Source: Psychroflexus gondwanensis ACAM 44 (GTDB lineage: Bacteria; Bacteroidota; Bacteroidia; Flavobacteriales; Flavobacteriaceae). Taken from it: a stretch of DNA of 64,000 nucleotides. Under the pieces are notes generated by a model. It was not told where the DNA came from. It made no database searches and saw only the letters and a program-made list of their open reading frames with translations. Both the position numbers and the translations under genes were made by a program. Below are positions 8,481 to 16,523 of the stretch, piece after piece. Within the stretch, counting starts at the first letter, position 1. Every line of letters begins with the position of its first letter. The stretch is taken from the NCBI RefSeq assembly GCF_000355905.1, contig NZ_APLF01000002.1, forward strand, positions 119,054 to 183,053. The letters run 5' to 3'.

Positions 8481-9053
8481 TTAGTAAAGTCCTTTTCGTA
8501 TTCTACTTAAACTTTCGGGTGTAATGCCGAGGTAGTTGGCAATATGATAATTGGCGACTCTGCCTTGAAGATTTGGATATTGCTCACAAAATTCTAAATA
8601 CTGCGTTTTGCTATCTTTTTGAAGTGTAGAAAGAATTCGGTTTCTTAGGGCTACAAAGGCTTTAGTGATTTTAAGTCTGAAAAAACGCTCGAATTTCGGG
8701 ATTCTAAAGTACAAATCCTCTAAAACCGATTTGTCAAGACTTAAAACTTCGCTGTCCTCAATACATTCCACATACAATTGAGCTGGATGGGCATTAAAAA
8801 ATGCCTCAAAATCACTGATCCACCAATCTTCTATTGCAAATTGCAGAATATGCTTTTGTCCAGCTTTATCCAGATAATAGGCTTTTAAGCAACCTTTGAG
8901 CACATAATATTCCTTGGTAACTTTTTGGCCAGGCTGTATAAGTAGGCTTTTTTTTAAAAAAGTATGATGCTCCAATATGCTGAGGAACTCCTGTTCTTCA
9001 TCAGGTGTGAGCTCAATATCCTTGGATAAGTGTTTAAGTAGTTGTATGTACAT
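8481..9053 (-). CDS. Crp/Fnr family transcriptional regulator
   Basis: The 190-residue protein has a cyclic-nucleotide-binding-like beta barrel (about residues 20-110) and a short C-terminal winged helix ending at residue 190. The recognition helix reads TPESLSRIRKG, with Glu180, Ser183 and Arg184 in the E-x-x-S-R arrangement that contacts TTGAT half sites in FNR. It lacks an N-terminal cysteine cluster, so it is not a classical iron-sulphur FNR, and no strict cAMP-pocket signature is seen. It lies upstream of, and in the same direction as, the DJ-1/PfpI gene with 126 bp between. Control of that gene through the intervening box is inferred. Confidence 0.92.
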   Translation of the reverse strand: MYIQLLKHLSKDIELTPDEEQEFLSILEHHTFLKKSLLIQPGQKVTKEYYVLKGCLKAYYLDKAGQKHILQFAIEDWWISDFEAFFNAHPAQLYVECIEDSEVLSLDKSVLEDLYFRIPKFERFFRLKITKAFVALRNRILSTLQKDSKTQYLEFCEQYPNLQGRVANYHIANYLGITPESLSRIRKGLY

Positions 9054-9189
9054 GAAAAAAATAACTCTGCAAGTTTACATATATTTCAGAAAAATATGGA
9101 TATCTTCTTATAGGCTTCTTTATTTTTGACCACTATTATATAACAAATGCAAGAGAAGGAGACTTCTAGGCTTATTTAAATGATGAATT

Positions 9190-9651
9190 ATGACCACTAA
9201 TGATATTTTGCGACGACTCCGCTATACATTCGATTATTCCGATTCCAAAATGATGTCTCTTTTTGCCATGGGGAGCAAGGAAGTTACTAGGGCAGAAGTG
9301 AGCGATTGGTTGAAAGATGAGGAAGATGAGGCTTACGTGGAAATGGAAGATAAGATGCTTGCCATCTTCTTAAATGGACTTATTATTGATAATCGTGGAA
9401 AAAAAGAGGGTCCTCAACCAGAACCAGAGACTTTTTTGAATAATAATGATGTCCTTAAAAAATTAAAAATAGCCTTTCAACTAAAGTCAGACGATGTTAT
9501 TGAGCTTTATCAATTAGCAGGAAAAAAAGTGAGTAAGCACGAGTTAAGTGCTTTTTTAAGGAGACCTACTCAACCTCAATACAAAGAACTTATGGACCAA
9601 TACTTAAGAAATTTTCTCTACGGACTTCAATTAAAGCATAGAAAAGCTTAA
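9190..9651 (+). CDS. DUF1456 family protein (YehS-like)
   Basis: Cytosolic protein of 153 residues made of two tandem DUF1456 units, about residues 3-70 (NDILRRLRYTFDYSDSKMMS) and 86-150 (NDVLKKLKIAFQLKSDDVIE). Each ends with a helix rich in aromatic residues and Asn-Gly or Tyr-Gly (FLNGL, FLYGL). The duplicated layout and the length are typical for E. coli YehS-like proteins, whose function is unknown. It stands alone between the divergent Crp/Fnr gene and the convergent DinB gene. Confidence 0.88.
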   Translation: MTTNDILRRLRYTFDYSDSKMMSLFAMGSKEVTRAEVSDWLKDEEDEAYVEMEDKMLAIFLNGLIIDNRGKKEGPQPEPETFLNNNDVLKKLKIAFQLKSDDVIELYQLAGKKVSKHELSAFLRRPTQPQYKELMDQYLRNFLYGLQLKHRKA

Positions 9652-9660
9652 TTATAAGAA

Positions 9661-10197
9661 CTACAGGAGAGCAGATTTCTCCTCATTATCTTCAGTTTGA
9701 AGTACACTTACAGTGAACAGAAGCTGTCCAATATGACGTTGACTATGTTCAGCAGCATGAAATAAAACACCAATAAGGGTAGAGGGTAATTCTTGTCTGC
9801 CAACACTTCGCTTACTGGTTAAATCGGTATTGTGAAGCTTTTTAAAATAGTCTATTGCCTCTTCCACCTTTGCATCAAAATTACGACATAAGGTATGTGT
9901 TGTGATTTTAGCATTAGGGACACCTTCATTTTTTAATTCCTTAAGTTGAACTTCAGATAAATTTTTTTCTTGAGCGTAGGATAACATTCTGTCTAAAACT
10001 CCAGCGATATGCTGTAAGTGAAATCCAACACTTGCTCGACTGTGAGGCATTTTCCAAAGTAAGGTTTCATCGAATGATTTAGTATATTTGTATACTTCTA
10101 GTTTGGACTGTAACAAGGCATGAGCAGCAGGCTGTAATAAATCGGGAATACCTTCAATAGAGCCCCTAAGCCAATATTCTGGTGGAGCTTTACCCAT
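9661..10197 (-). CDS. DinB family protein
   Basis: Four-helix-bundle metal-binding protein of 178 residues, DinB/YfiT superfamily. The three-His metal site can be placed at His60 or His63 ([10 protein letters not shown]), His147/151 and His155 ([14 protein letters not shown]). Some members are bacillithiol- or glutathione-type transferases, but the substrate here is unknown. The start overlaps the end of the VF530 gene by 8 bp, so it is the last gene of an rhlE-VF530-dinB operon. It converges on the DUF1456 gene with only 9 bp between stops. Confidence 0.87.
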   Translation of the reverse strand: MGKAPPEYWLRGSIEGIPDLLQPAAHALLQSKLEVYKYTKSFDETLLWKMPHSRASVGFHLQHIAGVLDRMLSYAQEKNLSEVQLKELKNEGVPNAKITTHTLCRNFDAKVEEAIDYFKKLHNTDLTSKRSVGRQELPSTLIGVLFHAAEHSQRHIGQLLFTVSVLQTEDNEEKSALL

Positions 10198-10417
10198 TAA
10201 TTTCTTTTTGAAACTTCAGATATAGCTGCTCTACTTTAGTTCTTGCCCAAGGGGTTTTACGAAGAAACTTCAGGCTAGATTTTACAGAAGGGTTTTCTTT
10301 AAAACAGCGAATATTGATGTGTTCTCCAAGGTATTTCCAGCCATAAAATGCTTCCAAATCGGTTAAGATTTGCTCTAAAGTAATGCCGTGTAAAGGGTTA
10401 TTCTTTTGAGCGCTCAT
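10190..10417 (-). CDS. VF530 family DNA-binding protein (DUF2132)
   Basis: The 75-residue protein matches the short VF530 family named after a Vibrio fischeri structure. The whole length is the conserved domain: [34 protein letters not shown], and [17 protein letters not shown] near the C-terminus. The family is small, basic and thought to bind DNA, without an assigned role. It sits between rhlE (18 bp upstream) and dinB (8-bp overlap), so it is co-transcribed with both. Confidence 0.92.
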   Translation of the reverse strand: MSAQKNNPLHGITLEQILTDLEAFYGWKYLGEHINIRCFKENPSVKSSLKFLRKTPWARTKVEQLYLKFQKEING

Positions 10418-10435
10418 ATTTCCCTTTTATAAAGT

Positions 10436-11707
10436 TTACCGCTTTGGCTTGTTCGAGTTTTGTCTAGAGCTTCCAGATCTCTCTCTTTGAGGTCTATTAG
10501 ATTGTCCAGAACGAGAATTGGATTGCGGTTTTCTTCCTCGCTGTTGAGGATTAAAAGGTTTTGTGGAAGCGTTAGGGTCTGGCTCAAAACCTTCAAGAAT
10601 ATCCATGGGGATTTTATCACCAATTAGCTTTTCAATATCTTTTAAAAATACAGTTTCGTCTGCACTTACTAGAGAAACGGCAAGTCCACTAGCACCAGCT
10701 CTTCCTGTTCTCCCAATTCTATGCACGTAATCTTCAGATACATTTGGTAATTCAAAATTGACGACATAGGGTAATAAAGGAATATCCAGTCCACGAGAAG
10801 CGATGTCTGTGGCTACTAATACTTTTACGCTACCACTTTTAAAACCCGCTAGGGCTTTAGTTCTAGCGCCTTGACTTTTATTACCATGAATAGCTGCAGC
10901 TCCAATTTTAGCCGCTTCCAATTTTTTAGCTAATTTGTTAGCGCCGTGTTTAGTTCTTGAAAACACAAGAACTTGCTCCCAATTCCCTTCAGAAATTAGT
11001 TTTATTAACAGGTCTGTTTTCTTTTCTTTAGCAACGCGATAGACTTGCTGCTCAATAGCTTCCACAGTTGTATTTTCTGGAGTGGACTCCACCGATACGG
11101 GATTTTTCAAAAACTCATTCGCTAGAGATCTTATTTCTCTAGAAAATGTCGCAGAGAACAATAGAGTTTGTCTTTGCTTTGGGATAAGTCCCATAATTTT
11201 TTTGATATCTCTCAAAAAGCCCATATCTAGCATACGGTCTGCCTCATCCAAAACTAGGATTTCAACCTTAGCTAGAGATAATAAACCCTGGTTGTTCAAA
11301 TCTATAAGTCGACCAGGCGTTGCAACTAAAACATCTACTCCATTTCTAAGAGTAGAGACTTGAGATTTTTGATTGACACCACCGAAAATAACGGTAGATC
11401 TTAAATCAACAAATTTGCCGTAGTCTTTTACGCTTTGATGAACTTGGGCTGCCAACTCTCGGGTCGGAGTTAAAATTAATGAACGAACAGGTCTATTTCT
11501 TAAAGGTGGTGTTTGAGATAACAATTGGAGAAGAGGTAAAGTAAAACCTGCGGTTTTACCTGTCCCTGTTTGGGCAGACGCCAAAACATCTTTCCCTTCT
11601 AATACTGCAGGGATCGATTTTTCTTGAATAGGTGTTGGGGTATCGTAGCCTTGTGCGCTTACAGCTTTCACAAGGGCTTCGGAGAGTCCTAATGACTTAA
11701 ATGACAT
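10436..11707 (-). CDS. rhlE: DEAD-box RNA helicase, RhlE-type
   Basis: ATP-dependent RNA helicase acting in ribosome assembly, RNA decay or cold adaptation. The 423 residues hold the full motif set: Q motif [11 protein letters not shown] (23-33), Walker A AQTGTGKT (45-52), Ia [14 protein letters not shown] box 154-157, [11 protein letters not shown] (IV), ARGLDIP (V) and [10 protein letters not shown] (VI). From about residue 375 a Pro/Arg/Ser/Gln-rich basic tail follows ([20 protein letters not shown]), usual for RhlE and RNA binding. It leads an operon with VF530 and dinB. A TACCTTTG element 59 bp upstream is the likely -7 box. Confidence 0.95.
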   Translation of the reverse strand: MSFKSLGLSEALVKAVSAQGYDTPTPIQEKSIPAVLEGKDVLASAQTGTGKTAGFTLPLLQLLSQTPPLRNRPVRSLILTPTRELAAQVHQSVKDYGKFVDLRSTVIFGGVNQKSQVSTLRNGVDVLVATPGRLIDLNNQGLLSLAKVEILVLDEADRMLDMGFLRDIKKIMGLIPKQRQTLLFSATFSREIRSLANEFLKNPVSVESTPENTTVEAIEQQVYRVAKEKKTDLLIKLISEGNWEQVLVFSRTKHGANKLAKKLEAAKIGAAAIHGNKSQGARTKALAGFKSGSVKVLVATDIASRGLDIPLLPYVVNFELPNVSEDYVHRIGRTGRAGASGLAVSLVSADETVFLKDIEKLIGDKIPMDILEGFEPDPNASTKPFNPQQRGRKPQSNSRSGQSNRPQRERSGSSRQNSNKPKR

Positions 11708-11765
11708 AGAGTGTTTTTTTGAAATGACAATCTATAGTATCAGAGGTCATTTCTATAATTAATTG

Positions 11766-11773
11766 CAAAGGTA
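11766..11773 (-). promoter_or_regulatory. -7 promoter element of rhlE
   Basis: The minus strand reads TACCTTTG, a full match to TAnnTTTG, with a TTG about 15 bases further upstream, slightly closer than the usual 17-23 bases. The resulting leader before the rhlE start would be about 50 bases. Confidence 0.5.
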
Positions 11774-11951
11774 CGTTTTAATCCTGCGCAAAAGAATTAT
11801 TCATGAGATCTGCTTTGTTTTTAGAAAAGCAAAGCATAAAATAAGAGTGATTTTAACCTAGCTTACGAATATATTTGAGCCCTTTTTTTCCCCTGAACCT
11901 AACCTTAAAATATTCACAGCCGGGTTTAATAAAAAAATGAGTCACCCGTTT

Positions 11952-12839
11952 TTACCAGTCTATAAAGGAAACCCCAAGACCAATGGTTGTTTGTTTGTGA
12001 TTATAATCGATCAAGGTTTCTCCATAGCCTGTAAATACTTGTAAGTGAAGTCTAAGATTAGATTTTACTGAATACAAATAGTTGAACTCCAAACTCCCTC
12101 GGTTTTCATCAAAATCCATTGCATTTTTCCCTATAAGTGATAAGCTATGCTTATTTATATTATAGATAAAAGTGGCTTCCAGACGACCTATATAATTTTC
12201 TATTGAAGGGTTGTCGTCCCTGTCTGAACTTTCTATTCTTATCCAGGGTCTTAGGTACATTTGAAAGTTATCTCTTTCGAAAGCTGCATGGAAGATGAAT
12301 CTATTCCAGCTTCTAGATCTTGGTAAATCTCTACCATTGGATTGATGATTTAAGGCAAAACCAGCCATTTTCAAATCCAGCCCAAGTAGATTGATGTTGA
12401 GTGGGAAGTTGACGATGAGTTCAGGCTCATAATTTAATTCTCTAAAAGGTCTTGAGATAGGGTCGTTGTAAACTTGCCAATTTGCTAGCTGAGTGTAACC
12501 CAACCATAAATCACCATGACCAAATAAGAAGGATTGGATGAGCTTAGTTTTTAAACTCAATTGAAATTTGGCTTCTACCTGATTATAGTTTTGAGGCTCT
12601 TCAAAGCTATTATCTGGGTTTTCACTTTGTGGAAGTTGATTTGGGTTGTTGGACCATCGTGTAGGTAAAACATACAAAGGATTGTAATACGTTAGCTTAA
12701 AGGTTCCATTTTTATGTTCATCGTCCAATTCCCAGCGTTCTGATAAGCTTTTTGTGATTACCTTATCCTCTCCAAACAAGGATTGAGAATAGCTAATTTT
12801 AAATACAAGAATAAACAATATGAGAATTTGAGTTTTCAT
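11952..12839 (-). CDS. pldA: Outer-membrane phospholipase A (OMPLA/PldA family)
   Basis: Calcium-dependent beta-barrel phospholipase of the outer membrane. The 295-residue protein begins with a signal peptide (MKTQILILFILVFKISYSQS, cleavage near residue 19). The catalytic triad is visible: His165 and Ser167 in NHQSNGR and Asn179 in SWNR; the Ser-to-Asn distance of 12 equals that of E. coli OMPLA (Ser144, Asn156). Alternating beta strands end in a C-terminal GLGVSFIDW, an outer-membrane aromatic end. It is a single gene, with no clear partner. Confidence 0.93.
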   Translation of the reverse strand: MKTQILILFILVFKISYSQSLFGEDKVITKSLSERWELDDEHKNGTFKLTYYNPLYVLPTRWSNNPNQLPQSENPDNSFEEPQNYNQVEAKFQLSLKTKLIQSFLFGHGDLWLGYTQLANWQVYNDPISRPFRELNYEPELIVNFPLNINLLGLDLKMAGFALNHQSNGRDLPRSRSWNRFIFHAAFERDNFQMYLRPWIRIESSDRDDNPSIENYIGRLEATFIYNINKHSLSLIGKNAMDFDENRGSLEFNYLYSVKSNLRLHLQVFTGYGETLIDYNHKQTTIGLGVSFIDW

Positions 12840-12947
12840 AAAGACTAAGATCTGCTACAAATATAAGGTACAACGCATCAACTTAAAACTGACCTTGTAC
12901 ATTTAGTTTTAAATGCGTTTATCCAGTATCATACACTTTTAGAGGTA

Positions 12948-13820
12948 TTACTCTTTTAATATTTTTTTGTATTCATCTAGCTTCATTTCCAGATGAGGAG
13001 GCAAGCTTGGATTTTGGATATCCTTGTAAGTCGACATTTTTTCTTTTAAAATCTTAGCAACTAATAGCCGGGCTTGATCTTTATGATCTGAAGGGATGAC
13101 ATACCATGGAGCATTTTTTGTGGAAGTTTCATTAATAGCTTTCTCATAATTTTGAATATACTCCTCCCATAATTTGCGCTCTTCCATATCTTCAGGGGCG
13201 AATTTCCAGTTTTTGTTTGGCTTATTTAATCTCCTCAAGAGTCTACGTTTTTGTTCCTCTTTAGAAATGTGCAAGTAAAATTTGAAGATGATACACCCAT
13301 TACTGCTGATGGTATTTTCAAAATTTTTAATTTGATGAATTCTTTTTGTCCAAAATTCTTCAGTGATATCTTCAACAGAATTGATGTGTGGAATGTTTTC
13401 GCGGAGAATAATTTCTGGATGAACCCTTGCGATAATAATATTTTCGTAATGTGAACGGTTGAAGACGGCATACTTTCCACGATCAGGTAAAGCTTTATAA
13501 TGTCTCCAAAGGAAATCATGCTTAAGCTCCAATTTTGTAGGTTTTTTGAAACTATGAGCAATAACCCCTCTAATGTTGAAGTCTTTAAACACCTCACGAA
13601 TTAAGCTATCTTTGCCTGAAGTATCCATCCCTTGTATACAAACAAGCACAGAATATTTTCCATAAGCGTAAAGTATATTCTGCAAATCACCCAATTCTCT
13701 CCTTACTTTTTTTAACTCTTTTTCCATTTTTTTATCACTTTTTTCTAGAATTAATGAAGTGGGGATTTTTTTTAAATTTATTTTGGAAGTGACTTGAAAT
13801 TCGTTCGCTTTTTTGGTCAT
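12948..13820 (-). CDS. Polyphosphate kinase 2 family protein
   Basis: Transfers phosphate between polyphosphate and nucleotides. The 290-residue protein has the PPK2 core: Walker A-like QGMDTSGKDS (63-72), then PTKLELKHDFLWR, and the lid/Walker B region DRGKYAVFNRSHYENIIIAR. The C-terminal APWYVIPSDHKDQAR is also typical. A charged N-terminal segment of about 50 residues precedes the core. Single-domain members act as NDP or NMP kinases using polyphosphate; which class this is cannot be told with confidence. It has its own spacer on each side. Confidence 0.92.
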   Translation of the reverse strand: MTKKANEFQVTSKINLKKIPTSLILEKSDKKMEKELKKVRRELGDLQNILYAYGKYSVLVCIQGMDTSGKDSLIREVFKDFNIRGVIAHSFKKPTKLELKHDFLWRHYKALPDRGKYAVFNRSHYENIIIARVHPEIILRENIPHINSVEDITEEFWTKRIHQIKNFENTISSNGCIIFKFYLHISKEEQKRRLLRRLNKPNKNWKFAPEDMEERKLWEEYIQNYEKAINETSTKNAPWYVIPSDHKDQARLLVAKILKEKMSTYKDIQNPSLPPHLEMKLDEYKKILKE

Positions 13821-13990
13821 TAGGTCGTGTTTTAAAATGTGATTAAATATAGAATTTCTATTTGTAAAACAGAAGTAGATAAGTCTATTGGCTTATTTTC
13901 GATATTAAATCAATGCTTTATCCTTCGTCTAATTGACTAAGCTACAACTTAAACTTTGGATTTAATTTTGGAATAGAATCTCATTAAATA

Positions 13991-14063
13991 CGTTGTATGT
14001 ATCGAATAATAGATAATTCGATACATACAACGAATAACCAATAATCCGATGTATATATCGAAT
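13991..14063. promoter_or_regulatory. Triple 17-bp operator upstream of the SatD gene
   Basis: CGTTGTATGTATCGAAT (13991-14007) is followed after 8 bp by its perfect complement (14016-14032), then by a third copy, CGATGTATATATCGAAT (14047-14063), matching the first at 15 of 17 positions. The last copy ends 35 bp before the satD-like start codon. Orientation is +, -, +. This looks like an operator array, most simply for the SatD-like protein itself, which ends in a helix-turn-helix. Confidence 0.75.
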
Positions 14064-14098
14064 ATTTTAGTATTTTTATACTATTCAAAATAGATTTT

Positions 14099-14698
14099 AT
14101 GATTGCTGTAATCACTGGAGATATTATTAATTCTAGAGAAGGTAAAGCTTCAGATTGGCTTGAGTCTTTAAAGAATGCCTTGAATAGGTATGGAAATTCT
14201 TCTGAAGACTGGGAAGTTTATAGAGGAGATAGCTTTCAATTAAAGACCAACACAGAGTCTAGTTTAGAAGCATGTTTATATATAAAAGCCTGTATTAAGC
14301 AATTTAATGCTCTAGATGTAAGAATGGCTATAGGCATAGGAAATTCAAAAGGACCTATTGGTAAAATAACAGAGGAGCAAGGTGAAGCATTCTACAGGTC
14401 GGGGGAGTGTTTTGAAAATTTAAAATCGGATCATTTAGCTGTAAACACTGGGGATGAACAGCAAGATAAAATTTTGAATTTGATGCTGGATTTGGGTTTG
14501 CTTACCTTCAATGCTTGGTCAAGTGTGGATGCAGTGACTCTTAAAGTTATCTTGGAACATCCAGAGTATACTCAAAAGCAAATTGCAAAACTGCTCAAAA
14601 AGTCGCCAAGTACAATAAGTTTTACGCTTCAGAAGGCTGGATATAAGGAGATTCAAAGTTTATTGAAGTATTACAACTCAATTATGATGAGACAATGA
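14099..14698 (+). CDS. SatD family protein with C-terminal helix-turn-helix
   Basis: The 199-residue protein matches the SatD family (name from the streptococcal acid-tolerance locus). The N-terminal MIAVITGDIINSREG and YRGDSFQLKTN, then VRMAIGIGNSKGPIGKI and EAFYRSGECFENLK, form a core resembling nucleotide-cyclase-like or ferredoxin-like folds. Residues 155-195 (YTQKQIAKLLKKSPSTISF) form a helix-turn-helix. It overlaps the DUF3307 gene by 4 bp, a pairing frequent in Bacteroidetes. Strong palindromic sites directly upstream suggest autoregulation. The biochemical role is not known. Confidence 0.85.
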   Translation: MIAVITGDIINSREGKASDWLESLKNALNRYGNSSEDWEVYRGDSFQLKTNTESSLEACLYIKACIKQFNALDVRMAIGIGNSKGPIGKITEEQGEAFYRSGECFENLKSDHLAVNTGDEQQDKILNLMLDLGLLTFNAWSSVDAVTLKVILEHPEYTQKQIAKLLKKSPSTISFTLQKAGYKEIQSLLKYYNSIMMRQ

Positions 14699-15402
14699 TA
14701 ACGACTTTACTTCAATTCTTATTAGCACATTTTTTGGGAGATTTTGTCTTGCAAACTACCAAGTGGGTAAAAGATAAAGAAGAAAAAGGATTGAAGTCTA
14801 TCTACTTATGGATGCATATAGGTATTCATTTCCTTTTGATGTTTGTCTTCACGGCCTTCAAGGTCAAATTAATTCCGGTCATAGTAGCTATTGGATTAAG
14901 TCATTTAATCATAGATGTCATTAAAATTAAACTAAAGCATCGAGTACCGGCTTCCTATCTTTTTTTTGGAGATCAATTGCTGCATCTTCTTATCCTTGTA
15001 GGGGCATTAGGGCTTTATTTTGACATCAATTGGATTCGCTTTTTAAATCCTTCAGAGCATTGGATTATATGGATTTTAGCTTTTATAATGCTTACTTCCG
15101 TATCAGCTGTCATTTTGAAAGTAGCTTTATCCAAATGGGATCTTATGACCTTTGAAGGTGAAGCCTTGGAGAAGGCAGGCTTATATATAGGGATCTTAGA
15201 GCGTTTGTTTATTTTTGGATTTGTAGTTATGGGGTATTGGGCTGGTATAGGGTTTTTGATTGCAGCTAAATCTATATTTCGCTTTAGCGATCTATCTAGA
15301 TCTAAGGACAGAAAGTTAACAGAATATGTGCTTATTGGGACCTTGCTGAGTTATGGACTCGCTATTATGATTGCTTTAGGAGCCTTATGGGCGCTTCGGT
15401 AG
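14695..15402 (+). CDS. DUF3307 integral membrane protein
   Basis: Inner-membrane protein of 235 residues. The family signature LAHFLGDFVLQTTKWVKDKE at the N-terminus is followed by hydrophobic segments near residues 40-57 (MHIGIHFLLMFVFTAF), 60-78, 95-110, 125-145, 170-195 and 212-232. The pair LGDFxLQ and HxxxH-type residues on helix ends are typical of the family. It starts inside the satD-like gene (ATGA overlap), so the two are translationally coupled. The function is unknown; a SatD-controlled membrane module is inferred from the arrangement. Confidence 0.85.
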   Translation: MITTLLQFLLAHFLGDFVLQTTKWVKDKEEKGLKSIYLWMHIGIHFLLMFVFTAFKVKLIPVIVAIGLSHLIIDVIKIKLKHRVPASYLFFGDQLLHLLILVGALGLYFDINWIRFLNPSEHWIIWILAFIMLTSVSAVILKVALSKWDLMTFEGEALEKAGLYIGILERLFIFGFVVMGYWAGIGFLIAAKSIFRFSDLSRSKDRKLTEYVLIGTLLSYGLAIMIALGALWALR

Positions 15403-15458
15403 TATGGATCTAAATTTGTTGACTATTTTAACTTAAAAATTGAACTTAAATCATAGAA

Positions 15459-16250
15459 ATGATGGTTTCAAAAATTTTGACAATTGGCTTGCTGTTTATT
15501 AGCCTTACAATATCAGCGCAATCAGATCTAGAAGTCTTAGAAAAGTCACCTAGACATCACGAATGGGTAGAATTGGAGAATGATGGGCGCACCTTATACA
15601 ACTTTGTCGTTTATCCAGAAGTATCCCAAAAAGCAAAGGTAATCCTAGTCATTCATGAAAATAGAGGGTTAAACGACTGGGCAAGACGTTTTGCAGATGA
15701 GATGGCTGCCGAGGGATTTATCTCTGTAGCACCAGATTTGTTATCCAACACTTCAGAAAATATGTCCAAAACCAGCGATTTTGAAAATTCTGATGCTGCT
15801 CGTACTGCCTTATATGAATTGGACCCGAAACAGGTGACTTCAGATTTGGATGCTGCCTTCGACTATGCTAAATCTATCCCAGCAGGAAATGGAGAAGTTT
15901 CTGTTGTTGGGTTTTGTTGGGGTGGTTCACAAAGTTTTAGGTATGCTACTCACAATCCAGATTTAGAAGAGGCCATTGTCTTTTACGGTACTGCTCCAAA
16001 AGATAAAGCAGACCTAGCTAAAATTCAAGTTCCTGTGTACGCATTTTATGGAGGTAACGATGCTAGAGTAAATGTAACAATACCACAAACAGAAGAAGGT
16101 ATGAATCAACTTGGGAACTTTTATGATTATGAAATTTATCTGGGTGGCGGGCATGGTTTTATGAGAAGTGGTGCTCAACCAGACGCCTCTTTGGAAAATA
16201 GCCAGGCTAGAGAAATGGCTTGGTCGCGCTTACTTGAGATTTTAAATTAA
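15459..16250 (+). CDS. Secreted dienelactone hydrolase family protein
   Basis: Alpha/beta hydrolase of 263 residues with a signal peptide (residues 1-20, ending TISAQS), so exported to the periplasm or beyond. The dienelactone-hydrolase triad is visible: Cys153 in VGFCWGGS, Asp201 in YGGNDAR and His232 in GGGHGFMR. VIHENRGLNDWARRFADEMA near residue 65 is the usual oxyanion region. The natural substrate of the exported Bacteroidetes members is not established. It is transcribed alone and is separated by a very stable hairpin from the convergent metalloprotease gene. Confidence 0.9.
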   Translation: MMVSKILTIGLLFISLTISAQSDLEVLEKSPRHHEWVELENDGRTLYNFVVYPEVSQKAKVILVIHENRGLNDWARRFADEMAAEGFISVAPDLLSNTSENMSKTSDFENSDAARTALYELDPKQVTSDLDAAFDYAKSIPAGNGEVSVVGFCWGGSQSFRYATHNPDLEEAIVFYGTAPKDKADLAKIQVPVYAFYGGNDARVNVTIPQTEEGMNQLGNFYDYEIYLGGGHGFMRSGAQPDASLENSQAREMAWSRLLEILN

Positions 16251-16415
16251 TTTTTTTGCAATAATTGAGCTTTATAAATTTGATTAATTTTCTTCTTTTG
16301 AAACCTACAACCTAGCCTTAGGAATATTTGGAAGAAAATGTCCTTTTAATTATTCTATACACCTTGAGACCATAGTTAGTGTAAAATACAGCTAAATGAA
16401 ATTAGCATAAATAAA

Positions 16416-16466
16416 ATCCCCGTATTATTTATAAGCTTAAAGGCAGCTTATAAATAATACGGGGAT
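16416..16466. terminator. Perfect 22-bp hairpin between convergent genes
   Basis: The two arms (16416-16437 and 16445-16466) are perfectly complementary over 22 bp with a 7-base loop (taaaggc). The outer end is GC rich (ATCCCCG/CGGGGAT), the rest AT rich. It lies between the convergent dienelactone hydrolase and metalloprotease genes, so a bidirectional terminator is the likeliest role. Neither side has a strong T tract (ATTTTATTTAT on the minus side), which is unusual for an intrinsic terminator. Confidence 0.65.
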
Positions 16467-16523
16467 CATACTTTTAATTATTAAAGACAATACGTTTTGA
16501 ATTTCTAAAAAACGAATTTCAAG

